From positions 62,001 through 126,000 of the forward strand of contig NZ_FUZZ01000005.1 in assembly GCF_900168065.1 (NCBI RefSeq): 64,000 bases of DNA, read 5' to 3'. Position 1 is the stretch's first letter, and each line of letters begins with the position of its first letter. Made by a program: the position numbers and the translations under genes. The notes beneath the pieces were generated by a model. It was not told the DNA's origin and did not search any database. It worked only from the letters and a program-made list of their open reading frames with translations. This document shows, piece by piece, positions 8,739-18,611 of this stretch. The DNA is from Chitinophaga ginsengisegetis (lineage in GTDB: Bacteria; Bacteroidota; Bacteroidia; Chitinophagales; Chitinophagaceae).

Positions 8739-10259
8739 CTACTTCCCCACATACGTACTAAACTTCAGCACCCGGCCCTTTTCAATAGTAAACACCTGAC
8801 CGCAATCAGCGCTGTAGCCCGCACCACCACCGGGCGTTTCATCTTTATAGGTGATGCCATAACATCCGCTGCCCGTGGATGATCTGATCACGAACACATA
8901 ACTGCGTTTGGCCGCTACCGTTATATGCGGCTTTATAGTAACCGGTTGCGGCGACCAGCTGAGGCTATCGCGTGAAACTGCCGTTTCATACAATGCCTTT
9001 CCTGCTGCCGGTAAGCCTTTATCATCGGCTGGATAAATGCTGATATGAAGATCGTCATCGGGGTAGCCGCTTTTAAAAGCAGTGATGCTTACAGCCGTAA
9101 GCACGCCGGAACGGGTAGGGGTAAAGGTTTGCGAGCGCTGTATGCATCCGTGAATATCGCACTGGAACCGGAAGCCTTCCTGCCCGCTGCTGTTGTCGGG
9201 TTTTACTTTCAGAACAGGAGGCAGCGCTGCGCGTAGTGGCAGTGCTATACTGTCTTTACAGATGATAGGTTCAATAGCGCCATCTGCTGCAAAGGAAAGC
9301 GGCGCCCAGTAGTAATTGGCCAGCGCTTCATTTTTGGCTGCTTTGTTCCACAGGTCGCTGCCATAAAGGAATACGCTGTCGCCGTTGAGTTTAATAAGAG
9401 ACACAAAGGAAGGCTGACCTCCGCACGATTGGTCGCTGATCTTCACGCCATCAGACCATGGGCCTAACGGTGAGGCCGCACGACGGTAAGAAGTGCCGGT
9501 GCCGGCACAATAGCCGCAATTAGGATCGGAGTACAGGAGGTAGTAAATACCATTGCGCCGGAGAAGCGCCGGCGCTTCCGTATTCCCTTTGGTAACGGCT
9601 TTCACATGTTCGCCGCTGCCGGTAAGATAATCTGCGCGGAGCTTTTCTATTACAATGGTACCTTTTGTCTGCCAGTCGGTATACGCAATGTAAGCAGTAC
9701 CATCTTTATCTACAAAGGTATCATGATCACCGTTGTTCAATCCTGCAACAGCGCCGTTGTTGTTCACTGCCAGCGTTGGCTCCGCCACTTCTGTAAACGG
9801 ACCGGTAGGATGCTGGCTGGTAAATACGCGGAAGCCTATACGATTATCGTATACATTGATCCACAACACATACTGTTTTGTTTTTTTATTGTAGATCACA
9901 TGTGGCCGGAAACAACCGTAGGTACTGCCATTGCAGCGTGTTTGCCATACGGGTGTGCGGGCGTCAAATAGAAATCCTTTGTCGGTCCACTGCTGCAGAT
10001 CTGTGGAAGTATACACTTTGAATCCGCAAAAGGGCGCATCTTTTTTACCCCATTCAAAGCCGCAGCCATAGCTGGTTCCATAGAGGTAGTACGTGCCGTT
10101 GAAGTAAGCAATTTCACCATCGTGCGCATCAATGGCGGCGCCTGCAGTGCTGAAGCGGATAGTTTGCTGTTGCTGCGGGTTAAAGTTAATAAGCGATGAA
10201 TTCGTTTGCGCATGCGCGTTAGCTGCCAGCAGTAATATGCAGCAAACGATATTAAATAT
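8739..10259 (-). CDS. secreted glycoside hydrolase, GH43-like (exo-galactanase-type subfamily), with C-terminal beta-sandwich domain
   Basis: The mature part opens with IDAHDGEIAYFNGTYYLYGT, the first blade of the five-bladed GH43 propeller with its catalytic Asp, and continues with GFKVYTSTDLQQWTDKG and NNGDHDTFVDKDGTAYIAY, which resembles the GH43_34/galactanase-like group. The Cys-rich loops (CGFEWGKKDAPFCG, NCGYCAGTG) fit the same group. The last ~140 residues form a separate beta-sandwich, perhaps carbohydrate-binding. The signal peptide FNIVCCILLLAANAHAQ has no in-frame ATG/GTG/TTG close to it; I place the start at an ATA codon (10259) overlapping the AraC stop, although a start inside araC (10361) is also open. 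It is likely co-expressed with the AraC regulator. Confidence 0.8.
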   Translation of the reverse strand: MFNIVCCILLLAANAHAQTNSSLINFNPQQQQTIRFSTAGAAIDAHDGEIAYFNGTYYLYGTSYGCGFEWGKKDAPFCGFKVYTSTDLQQWTDKGFLFDARTPVWQTRCNGSTYGCFRPHVIYNKKTKQYVLWINVYDNRIGFRVFTSQHPTGPFTEVAEPTLAVNNNGAVAGLNNGDHDTFVDKDGTAYIAYTDWQTKGTIVIEKLRADYLTGSGEHVKAVTKGNTEAPALLRRNGIYYLLYSDPNCGYCAGTGTSYRRAASPLGPWSDGVKISDQSCGGQPSFVSLIKLNGDSVFLYGSDLWNKAAKNEALANYYWAPLSFAADGAIEPIICKDSIALPLRAALPPVLKVKPDNSSGQEGFRFQCDIHGCIQRSQTFTPTRSGVLTAVSITAFKSGYPDDDLHISIYPADDKGLPAAGKALYETAVSRDSLSWSPQPVTIKPHITVAAKRSYVFVIRSSTGSGCYGITYKDETPGGGAGYSADCGQVFTIEKGRVLKFSTYVGK

Positions 10260-11136
10260 CGCCTTGCGCTCTTTTCCGGTATTCCGTGGGCGTAAGGCCG
10301 GTCTTCTCTTTAAAGATCCTGGAGAAGTAAAACGAAGAATCAAACCGGAGATCATAGGCAATTTCTTTTACAGATACAGCGGGGTCATTTAATAATTCCC
10401 TCGCTTTTTCTATTTTAAGTTGTATGTAATACTGGAACGGAGATAAGCCCGTATATTTTTTAAATTCTTTCCTGAACCACGAATAGCCTACCTGTAGCTC
10501 TTCTGCCGCCTGCTCCGGTGAATAATGCTGAGAGATGTTGGCGCGAAACAGCAGTCGTGCTTTATTCATCAGCTGCTCTCTTTCTTTATTCCCGTTTACC
10601 TGTTGCTTCACGAGGTAGTGGATGTTTCCCATCAGGTGAAGGGCTGCGCCGGCAATGAGCGGCTGGTAGCCAGGGTTCTCCTGTTTTGTTTTTTCTATAA
10701 TGAGATGAAACAACTGCAGCGTGCCTTCCTGGAAACCGATATATAAACAGGGCTTTTCCCGTGTAAAAAAATTCTCTTTCAGCAGGTTATCGAGTACAGG
10801 TCCTTTCATACCTACCCAGTACTCATCCCAGCCGGTTTCGGCGAGCGGCCGGTACCGGTGTCTTTCTCCGGGAAATAGCAGGATGATGGTACCGGCTTTT
10901 ATTTCCTGCTGCCGGCAGCTGTCTGATTCAAAAATACCTTTCCCGCTGGTGATATAAATAACCTGGTACTCGTTCAATACCCTTCCCTTTTTCCAGTTGA
11001 AATGATGATGCGCAGGATGATTTTTTCCCGGATAGATGTCTGTTGCTGCTACCTGCGTACAGCCGGTATTCAGCACCCACAGTCCCCAGTTCTCATCTTC
11101 CCTGCTTACAGGCAGGTATTTATAATAGTTCATCAT
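10252..11136 (-). CDS. AraC family regulator with cupin sensor domain
   Basis: 294 residues from the ATG at 11136; an SD-like GAAGGAAG lies about 8 bases upstream, which decides the start. The N-terminal half is a cupin-type sugar-sensing domain (PAHHHFNWKKGRVLNEYQ, IYITSGKGIFESD, LLFPGERHRYRPL). The C-terminal ~100 residues are the double helix-turn-helix (SPEQAAEELQVGYSWFRKEF, KEIAYDLRFDSSFYFSRIFK) ending with KEKTGLTPTEYRKRA. It is flanked by GH43 downstream on the same strand and by the divergent GH106-like operon, so it probably activates both in response to a plant-type sugar. Confidence 0.9.
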   Translation of the reverse strand: MMNYYKYLPVSREDENWGLWVLNTGCTQVAATDIYPGKNHPAHHHFNWKKGRVLNEYQVIYITSGKGIFESDSCRQQEIKAGTIILLFPGERHRYRPLAETGWDEYWVGMKGPVLDNLLKENFFTREKPCLYIGFQEGTLQLFHLIIEKTKQENPGYQPLIAGAALHLMGNIHYLVKQQVNGNKEREQLMNKARLLFRANISQHYSPEQAAEELQVGYSWFRKEFKKYTGLSPFQYYIQLKIEKARELLNDPAVSVKEIAYDLRFDSSFYFSRIFKEKTGLTPTEYRKRAQGDI

Positions 11137-11348
11137 AACGCTTCCTTCTTTTACATAAAAATATAAAAAGCCGGAAAGGAATGGGAAAGTAATAAGAATT
11201 TCCGCCACCTGCCGGGATTATGTCAGAAAGTACAACTGAAATATCAAATAATTCATCCCGCTGCGACTAGTTTTATTCCGGCTAAAATAATCCACTGATG
11301 ATAGCTCTTCGTCCACGTTATTTTCTGTTATTTTTTTCCGGGAGATAT

Positions 11349-14309
11349 ATGCCTTACCGTTACCTTCTTTTGTTCCTATTATGGCAGGTAATTTTCGTAC
11401 AGCCGTTATCGTGTCAGCTGTCTGAATGGAAGCAGGGCTTTTCAGAACCGCCTGCCAGCGCGCGTCCTGGCGCATATTGGTATTTTATGGATGGTAATTT
11501 ATCAAAGGAAGGTATTACGGCCGACCTGGAGTCCATGAAAAAAGCGGGCATCAGCAATGTTACTTTCCTTGAAGTGAATGTAGGCATTCCCCGCGGTAAA
11601 GTTGATTTTCTCAGTGAGGCCTGGCAGGATCTTTTTGTACATGCAGTGCGGGAAAGCGAGCGGTTGGGGATTGAAGTTACCCTGGGCATAGGACCCGGCT
11701 GGTCGGGGAGTGGCGGTCCCTGGGTAACGCCCGCCCAGTCTATGCAGCACCTGGTAGCCTCCGCTACCCATGTTTCCGGTAACGAAAAAAAGATAGTCAG
11801 GTTGCCGGTGCCATCTCCCAAAACACCTTATTTCGGGGAAGATGTTTTTACCCCCGGTCTGAAAAAGCAATGGAACGATTTTTATAAAGATGTGGCTGTA
11901 CTGGCGTTTCCTACACCCGCCCATGCGCAGCACATTACAGATATCGGTGAGAAAGCATTGTACTATCGCGCGCCATTTACCTCTGTGTCCGGCGTGAAGC
12001 CATACCTGCCGTCTCCCGGCGTGTATGATACATTAGCCGGGATTGCAAAGGATCGTATCATTGATCTTACTGCCGCGCTGCAACCGGATGGAACCCTGCG
12101 ATGGACCGTACCTCCCGGCAACTGGACCATCCTGCGTTTCGGCGTACGGAACAATGGCGCCATCACCCGCCCGGCGCCATTCCCCGGATTGGGATTTGAA
12201 GCCGATAAGTTTGATACTACCGCTATTAATGCACACCTGGATCATTACATCGGTACGTTGCTGCGTAAATTAGGAAAGCAAAATTCCGCATTGCCAGGCG
12301 GATTGAAACGCCTGCACATGGATAGCTGGGAGATGGGCGCTCAAAACTGGACGCCGCATTTCCGGGAGGAATTCAGGAAAAGAAGAGGCTATGATCCGCT
12401 GCCGTTTTATCCCGTGTACACCGGGAGCATTGTGGAGAACAGGGAAATCAGCGAACGCTTTTTATGGGACCTCCGGCAAACTGCGCAGGAACTGGTATTG
12501 GAAAATCACGCCGGGCATGTGAAAAAATATGCGCACGGGCGCGGATTAGGTTTGTCGATAGAACCCTATGATATGAACCCCACCGCCGATCTTGAGCTGG
12601 GCGCTATCGCAGATATCCCGATGTGCGAGTTCTGGAGCAAAGATCTCGGCTTCAACGCAGCCTTCAGCTGTATAGAGGCGGTGTCGGTTGCGCATGTGAA
12701 CGGGCAGTCACTGGTGCCATCCGAAGCGTTCACGGCGCAAAATGATGAGGGCTGGAAACAATATCCCGGTGTTATGAAAAACCAGGGCGACTGGGCCTTT
12801 GCGGCGGGGATTAACCGGTTTGTGTTTCATACTTTCCAAAGCCAGGTGCTGGCTGATTCGTTGCGCCCCGGCATGACGATGGGGCCTTATGGAGTACACT
12901 GGGACCGCAACCAAACATGGTGGCCGATGGCAGGGGCATATCACCGTTATTTATCGCGGTGCCAGTACCTGCTGCAACAGGGAACCACGGTAGCGGATAT
13001 ACTCTATTTAACACCGGAAGGATCGCCGCATGTATTCCAGCCGCCACCATCGGCATTGTCTGGTGATGCCGTATTGCCCGATCGTAAAGGATATAACTTT
13101 GATGGCTGCGCACCCGGACAATTATACCAGGCCACCGTACAAAACGGTCGCGTTGTATTTCCCGGTGGTGCCAGCTACCGCATATTGGTATTGCCTGCTG
13201 TCACCACCATGACGCCGCAACTACTGGAAAAGATCCGGTCGCTCGTACTGGCCGGCGCCGTGGTTACCGGCATACCGCCGCAGCATTCCCCCGGCTTATC
13301 CGGTTATCCCGCCTGCGATGCCACGGTGCAGGCAATCGCCGTAACGCTCTGGAAACAGCCTGCTTCCGGCAAAGGAAAAGTAATTTACAGCACTGCACCG
13401 GAGGGGCAATTGTACCCACACTATGATAGCACGGCTGCTATCCTCGCGGCAATGGGCGTGCCGCCGGATCTGGAAGCAGGTGAAAATATCCGTTACACAC
13501 ACCGCACTACCCGCAACGCCGACTTATATTTTATCTCCAACCGGAGCAACGCACCGGTTAGCAGCAAGGCTATTTTCCGTAGCCGTAATGGTGCGCCGCA
13601 GCTATGGGATCCGATGACAGGCAGGATCCGGGCACTCCCGGAATTTACCGCTTCCGGAACACGCACCACTGTTCCGTTACAGCTGGAGGCAGGAGAAAGT
13701 TGCTTTATTGTTTTCACAAAAGAAACGATCGCAAAGCCCTCATCTTCCAAAAACTTCCGGAAAAAAATAATCATAAAAACACTGCAGGGCGACTGGCAGG
13801 TAGCCTTTGATCCAAAATGGGGCGGCCCGGAAAGCGTAACATTCAACCCACTGCAGGACTGGACACAACGGCCCGAAAGCGGCATTAAGTACTACTCCGG
13901 CATGGCGGTGTACCGTAAAACATTTGATCTGCCCGCAGCCGGAAAAAAAGCATCGCTCCTGTTACAACTTGGCGCCGTCAATAACCTGGCAAAGGTTACA
14001 CTAAACGGAAAAGAACTGGGCGTACTGTGGTGTGCGCCCTGGCAGATTGATATCAGCAGCGCCGTAAAAGAAAAAAATAATCTCCTGGAAATAACCGTTG
14101 CCAACCTGTGGCCTAACCGCTTAATAGGCGACGAACAACTTCCTGACGATGGCATAAAAAACGGGCAATGGCCCGAATGGCTGCTGAAAGGCTTACCCCG
14201 CACCAGCGGAAGGTATACTTTCTCCACCTGGAAATTTTATACAAAAGATTCCCCACTGCTACCATCCGGATTACTGGGGCCGGTTACCATTCAAAAAATC
14301 ACACCATGA
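11349..14309 (+). CDS. secreted glycoside hydrolase related to GH106 (alpha-L-rhamnosidase-like)
   Basis: 986 residues from the ATG at 11349, which has GGAG just upstream and begins the signal peptide MPYRYLLLFLLWQVIFVQPL. The N-terminal catalytic region has the family opening PGAYWYFMDGNLSKEGITAD followed by LESMKKAGISNVTFLE and LGIGPGWSGSGGPWV, all typical of the GH106 group. Domain end and galactose-binding-like sandwich are near the C terminus (LLQLGAVNNLAKVTLNGKEL, then LWCAPWQIDIS). GH106 enzymes remove terminal rhamnose from plant pectin or glycosides; activity here is inferred from the family. Its stop overlaps the next start (ATGA), so the isomerase-like gene is translated in the same operon. 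Confidence 0.85.
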   Translation: MPYRYLLLFLLWQVIFVQPLSCQLSEWKQGFSEPPASARPGAYWYFMDGNLSKEGITADLESMKKAGISNVTFLEVNVGIPRGKVDFLSEAWQDLFVHAVRESERLGIEVTLGIGPGWSGSGGPWVTPAQSMQHLVASATHVSGNEKKIVRLPVPSPKTPYFGEDVFTPGLKKQWNDFYKDVAVLAFPTPAHAQHITDIGEKALYYRAPFTSVSGVKPYLPSPGVYDTLAGIAKDRIIDLTAALQPDGTLRWTVPPGNWTILRFGVRNNGAITRPAPFPGLGFEADKFDTTAINAHLDHYIGTLLRKLGKQNSALPGGLKRLHMDSWEMGAQNWTPHFREEFRKRRGYDPLPFYPVYTGSIVENREISERFLWDLRQTAQELVLENHAGHVKKYAHGRGLGLSIEPYDMNPTADLELGAIADIPMCEFWSKDLGFNAAFSCIEAVSVAHVNGQSLVPSEAFTAQNDEGWKQYPGVMKNQGDWAFAAGINRFVFHTFQSQVLADSLRPGMTMGPYGVHWDRNQTWWPMAGAYHRYLSRCQYLLQQGTTVADILYLTPEGSPHVFQPPPSALSGDAVLPDRKGYNFDGCAPGQLYQATVQNGRVVFPGGASYRILVLPAVTTMTPQLLEKIRSLVLAGAVVTGIPPQHSPGLSGYPACDATVQAIAVTLWKQPASGKGKVIYSTAPEGQLYPHYDSTAAILAAMGVPPDLEAGENIRYTHRTTRNADLYFISNRSNAPVSSKAIFRSRNGAPQLWDPMTGRIRALPEFTASGTRTTVPLQLEAGESCFIVFTKETIAKPSSSKNFRKKIIIKTLQGDWQVAFDPKWGGPESVTFNPLQDWTQRPESGIKYYSGMAVYRKTFDLPAAGKKASLLLQLGAVNNLAKVTLNGKELGVLWCAPWQIDISSAVKEKNNLLEITVANLWPNRLIGDEQLPDDGIKNGQWPEWLLKGLPRTSGRYTFSTWKFYTKDSPLLPSGLLGPVTIQKITP

Positions 14310-15730
14310 ATACATTGAAAATTGGCCTGTTTGGCATAGGGCTCGCTGCTTATTGGGAACAATTCGAAGGACTGCAACAACGGTTGTCCGGCTATATTGA
14401 TATCGTGCATCAGCAGTTGCAGCACTATGGCGCCGATATCGTTAATCTCGGATTAATAGACACGCCGGAAAAAGCGTTCGAAGCAGGCAGCCGTTTCAGG
14501 AAAGAAGACGTAGACCTGATCTTTTTATACGTAACCACCTATGCATTATCTTCCACGGTTCTACCGGTAGTGAAACGGGCAAAGGTACCGGTGATCGTAT
14601 TAAACCTTTCTCCGGCCGCAGCCATTGACTACGCTACATTTAATAAGCTCCCCAACCGCACCACCATGACTGGCGAATGGCTGGCCTTCTGTGCCGCCTG
14701 TCCCGTACCGGAAATAGCCAGCGTATTCAAACGTTCACACATCCCTTTTTACCAGGTAACAGGTATGCTGCAGAACGATCCCATTGTTTGGGAAGAAGTG
14801 GAAGAATGGATCGCCGCCGCCAAAGTAGCGCACACCTTATATCACAACAGGCTTGGCTTAATGGGTAACTATTATGGCGGCATGCTGGATATCTATTCCA
14901 ATCTTACTTTACACGCCGCCGTATTCGGCGGGCATATGGAAATCATCGAGGTAGATGAATTATCAGGACTCCGCAATACGGTCAGCGAAACAGAAATTAC
15001 CGCCAAACTCCAGGAAGCACAGCAGGTATTTGACATCCAATCCGATTGCTCGCCGGAAGAATTGCACCGCGCCGCCAAAACCGCTGTAGCACTGGATAAG
15101 CTGGTAGAAAAGCATCAACTGGGCTCCCTGGCATATTATCATAAAGGAAGCGGCAATGCAATAAATGAAGATACCATGAGTTCCGTGATCATGGGCACCT
15201 CGCTCTTAACAGCACAGGGCATCCCTGTAGCCGGGGAGTACGAAGTAAAAAACGCACAGGCCATGAAGATCATGGATAGCTTTGGCGCAGGTGGCTCCTT
15301 TACGGAATACTATGCAATGGACTACCAGGATGATATTGTACTCATGGGCCACGATGGGCCTTGTCATCCTGTAATAGCCGCCGGTAAAATAAAGTTAAAG
15401 CCATTACAGGTATATCATGGAAAAGTAGGAAAAGGATTATCAGTAGAAATGTCTGTGGCACATGGTCCGGTAACCCTGTTATCTGTAGTGGAAACAGCAG
15501 ATGGAAAATTGCAGTTCCTCCTGGCGGAGGGCGTGTCTGAAGCCGGTCCTATTCTTGAAATCGGTAACACCAACAGCCGTTACCGGTTTCCCATCGGCGC
15601 CAGGAATTTTGTGGAAGCCTGGAATGCAGAGGGGCCGGCGCATCATTGCGCAGTAGGCAAAGGGCATATAGCGTCGCGGATAAAAAAGCTGGCGGAGTTG
15701 TTGGGGGTGGAGGTTAAGCAGGTTTGCTAA
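14306..15730 (+). CDS. L-arabinose/L-fucose isomerase family protein
   Basis: 474 residues. The start ATG at 14306 overlaps the GH106 stop in an ATGA motif, indicating coupled translation; an upstream frame inside the GH106 gene is not used. MNTLKIGLFGIGLAAYWEQF followed by LIFLYVTTYALSSTVLPV and the central MGNYYGGMLDIYSN match the arabinose/fucose isomerase-like fold. The metal-site region is in the ENTMS/KGSGNAINEDTMSSV stretch, and VLMGHDGPCHPVIA is the C-terminal domain signature. It is likely intracellular and converts the sugar released by the neighbouring glycosidases, but the exact sugar is not proven. Confidence 0.82.
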   Translation: MNTLKIGLFGIGLAAYWEQFEGLQQRLSGYIDIVHQQLQHYGADIVNLGLIDTPEKAFEAGSRFRKEDVDLIFLYVTTYALSSTVLPVVKRAKVPVIVLNLSPAAAIDYATFNKLPNRTTMTGEWLAFCAACPVPEIASVFKRSHIPFYQVTGMLQNDPIVWEEVEEWIAAAKVAHTLYHNRLGLMGNYYGGMLDIYSNLTLHAAVFGGHMEIIEVDELSGLRNTVSETEITAKLQEAQQVFDIQSDCSPEELHRAAKTAVALDKLVEKHQLGSLAYYHKGSGNAINEDTMSSVIMGTSLLTAQGIPVAGEYEVKNAQAMKIMDSFGAGGSFTEYYAMDYQDDIVLMGHDGPCHPVIAAGKIKLKPLQVYHGKVGKGLSVEMSVAHGPVTLLSVVETADGKLQFLLAEGVSEAGPILEIGNTNSRYRFPIGARNFVEAWNAEGPAHHCAVGKGHIASRIKKLAELLGVEVKQVC

Positions 15731-15874
15731 CTTCTCTCGTATAATATAAGCGGTCAGCCACTGTATCAAAAACGAACACATTATTTTAAAAATAACTTTT
15801 TAAATTACTGGAACGTAAACCATTTTCGGTGTGGCATGTTTTTTCAACAGGTGCTGTAACAGATATCATCTATC

Positions 15875-18238
15875 ATGATAAGAAACTACTTCAGGATTGC
15901 ATGGCGCAACCTGGTCCGCAATAAAGCATTTTCTTTTATCAATATCCTGGGGCTGGCGCTCGGACTGGCCTGCAGCCTCCTCATGATCCTGTGGGTGCAG
16001 GATGAAAAAAGCATGGATGGCTTTCATGCCAACAGTGATAAACTGTACCAGGTATATGTGCGCCAGTCGTCCGGAGGTAAAGTAGATGCCGGGTATCTCA
16101 CACAGGGGCCACTGGCAGCAGAGCTGAAAAAAGAAGTGCCCGAAGTAGCTTATGCCAGTGGCTTTCAGGCTTTCCCGCCTGTTGCGTTACGGGTGGGGGA
16201 TAAAGTAATGAAGATCACCGGCGCGTATGCCGGTGCCGATTTTTTGCAGATGTTCAGTTATCCTGTATTAGCAGGCACAAAAGCGTCTGCCATCGATAAA
16301 CCCGGTACCATTGCTATTTCCAGGCACCTCGCGGAATTGTTTTTCGGCGGCCCGGAACAGGCGTTGGGAAAAACACTGCGTTATGAAGACACGGTAAGCC
16401 TGTCTGTTACTTCGGTATACGATGTGCCGGCCAATTCATCACAACAGTTTGATTTCCTCCGCAACTGGGAAGACTTTACAAAGAACAACGCCTGGACAAA
16501 AACCTGGGGCAGCTTTAGCCCGCTTACGTATATCCGTCTCCGTGATAACGCCGACGCAGGTAAAGTAGCCGCCAAAATAAAGGACTTTGTTTATAATTAC
16601 CAGCCACGCAACAACAATTCCTATACAGAATTAGGCTTGCAGCCTTACAGCGAAAAATACCTGCATGCAGTATTCAGTAATGGCATCCCCGATGGCGGAC
16701 GTATTGAATACGTGCGTCTCTTTACCCTGCTGGCAATATTTATCATGCTTATTGCCTGTATCAATTTTATGAACCTCGCTACCGCCCGCTCTGTAAAAAG
16801 AGCAAAGGAAGTGGGGGTGAGAAAAGTAGTAGGCGCCCTGCGTTCTTCCCTCATCATTCAATTCATCGGGGAAGCCATGCTGCTGGCATTTTTGTCACTG
16901 GTAATTGCCCTGTTGTTGGTGGTGGTACTGTTGCCTGCCTTTAACCACATCAGTGGAAAGCAATTATCATTGCCCATCTCCCAACCTGTATTCTGGGGTA
17001 CTTTACTTGGCCTCACGATACTCACCGGCTTTGTGGCCGGCAGTTATCCGGCATTGTTCCTGTCGTCTCTGAACCCGGTACGGGTGCTCAAAGGAAGTCT
17101 GAAATTTGGCTCCGGCGCAACCAATTTCCGCAAAGGATTGGTAGTGTTTCAATTTACGCTGTCCATTTTGTTAATGATAGGCATGTTTGTGATTTACCGC
17201 CAAATGGATTATGTGCAAACGAAAAACCTGGGCTACGACCGGCAAAACCTTATCTACATTCCTATTGAAGGTAGCCTGATCTCGAAATACGATGTATTCA
17301 AAGAAACTGCCGCCAACCTGCCCGGCGTGCTGGCCATTTCTAAAATGAAGGAAACACCTACGGTGATACAACATCATAAAGGAGATATCAGCTGGTCGGG
17401 AAAAGATCCGGACGATGTTCCCTCTTTTGCCGATGCAGCAGTAGGCTACGATTTTATAAAAACCATGCACCTCACCTTACTGGAAGGCCGCGATTTTTCC
17501 CGGGAATTTGGAAATGATTCCGGCAGCTATATCCTGAATGAAAGCGCTGTGAAAAGGATCGGTTACCAGCATCCGGTAGGACAACCATTCACACTCGGAA
17601 ATGTTTCCGGCACTATCGTGGGCGTACTCAAAGATTTCCATTTCAACTCCATGCACGACGCTATAGAACCGCTGGTGATCCGCCTGGATGAAAAGCCCAA
17701 ATGGGGTACTGTACTGGTAAGAGCCGCCGAAGGCAAAACAACGCCGGTGCTGGCCGGACTGGCAGCGATCTGCAAAAACTTAAACCCTGAATTCCCCTTT
17801 ACTTACCAGTTCTCTGATGAAGAATATACGAAGCTGTATAAAAGTGAACAGATGGTAGGGCAGCTGTGTAACTACTTCGCTTCCCTCGCCGTATTTATTT
17901 CCTGCCTCGGGTTATTCGGACTGGCCATGTTCACCGCCGCGCAACGTACAAAAGAGATAGGCGTGAGAAAGGTGCTGGGCGCTTCTGAATCCAATATTTT
18001 TATATTGCTGTCGGCAGGATTCCTGAAGCCTGTATTTATAGGGATGCTCATCGCCTTCCCGTTGGCCTGGTATATTATGAATCATTGGCTGGAACACTTC
18101 GCCTATAAAACAGACCTGGAATGGTGGATCTTTGCCGGCGCAGGACTCATCACTATTATTATTGCTTTACTCACAGTCAGCTTTCAAAGCATCCGGGCCG
18201 CCGCCATGAACCCCGTGAAAAGCCTGAAAACAGAATAA
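15875..18238 (+). CDS. ABC transporter permease, MacB/FtsX-type (two FtsX domains)
   Basis: 787 residues. The N-terminal sequence FRIAWRNLVRNKAFSFINIL begins with the first transmembrane helix, followed by a long periplasmic MacB_PCD domain (about residues 45-240). Two FtsX domains follow: ACINFMNLATARSVKRAKEV with VGVRKVVGA, and the C-terminal ISCLGLFGLAMFTAAQRTKE with IGVRKVLGA. This duplicated form is abundant in Bacteroidota and is usually found without its own ATPase nearby, as here. The substrate is unknown; relatives handle lipoproteins, peptides or antibiotics. Confidence 0.9.
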   Translation: MIRNYFRIAWRNLVRNKAFSFINILGLALGLACSLLMILWVQDEKSMDGFHANSDKLYQVYVRQSSGGKVDAGYLTQGPLAAELKKEVPEVAYASGFQAFPPVALRVGDKVMKITGAYAGADFLQMFSYPVLAGTKASAIDKPGTIAISRHLAELFFGGPEQALGKTLRYEDTVSLSVTSVYDVPANSSQQFDFLRNWEDFTKNNAWTKTWGSFSPLTYIRLRDNADAGKVAAKIKDFVYNYQPRNNNSYTELGLQPYSEKYLHAVFSNGIPDGGRIEYVRLFTLLAIFIMLIACINFMNLATARSVKRAKEVGVRKVVGALRSSLIIQFIGEAMLLAFLSLVIALLLVVVLLPAFNHISGKQLSLPISQPVFWGTLLGLTILTGFVAGSYPALFLSSLNPVRVLKGSLKFGSGATNFRKGLVVFQFTLSILLMIGMFVIYRQMDYVQTKNLGYDRQNLIYIPIEGSLISKYDVFKETAANLPGVLAISKMKETPTVIQHHKGDISWSGKDPDDVPSFADAAVGYDFIKTMHLTLLEGRDFSREFGNDSGSYILNESAVKRIGYQHPVGQPFTLGNVSGTIVGVLKDFHFNSMHDAIEPLVIRLDEKPKWGTVLVRAAEGKTTPVLAGLAAICKNLNPEFPFTYQFSDEEYTKLYKSEQMVGQLCNYFASLAVFISCLGLFGLAMFTAAQRTKEIGVRKVLGASESNIFILLSAGFLKPVFIGMLIAFPLAWYIMNHWLEHFAYKTDLEWWIFAGAGLITIIIALLTVSFQSIRAAAMNPVKSLKTE

Positions 18239-18334
18239 TCCTACTTATTGGGGCGCTAATTCCCCATTATACCGCTAAAAATACGGCCATAGCAATGGCA
18301 TGTGGATTGCCGGTACATTCATAAACGCAACATT

Positions 18335-18547
18335 ATGAAAGTACTTGGCATGATCCTCATTATTGCTGGTATTGCAATGATCCTTATCAGGGGTTTCTCT
18401 GTTCAAACAGAAAAAAAAGTGGTGGACATTGGTGCTGTTGAAATTAATAAGAAAGAAAACAAATGGATCGGCTGGCCTACCTACGCAGGCGGTATCGTAG
18501 CCATTGTAGGCGTGGTGCTGGTGGTATCCGGTAAGCGGAGAGACTAA
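18335..18547 (+). CDS. small DUF3185-like membrane protein
   Basis: 70 residues from the ATG at 18335 (MKVLGMILIIAGIAMILI). Two hydrophobic helices (about 2-19 and 46-64) flank a short charged loop with VEINKKENKWIGWPTY. This pattern fits small DUF3185-type membrane proteins. An ORF extension upstream of the ATG is not family-like. It stands alone between the ABC permease and the GH99-like gene. No function is known. Confidence 0.75.
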   Translation: MKVLGMILIIAGIAMILIRGFSVQTEKKVVDIGAVEINKKENKWIGWPTYAGGIVAIVGVVLVVSGKRRD

Positions 18548-18611
18548 AGGTGGTATATGTTCCTGTTGGAAAAATATTATCTTTAATCCCCAGGTCGATA
18601 AAAGAAATAAA

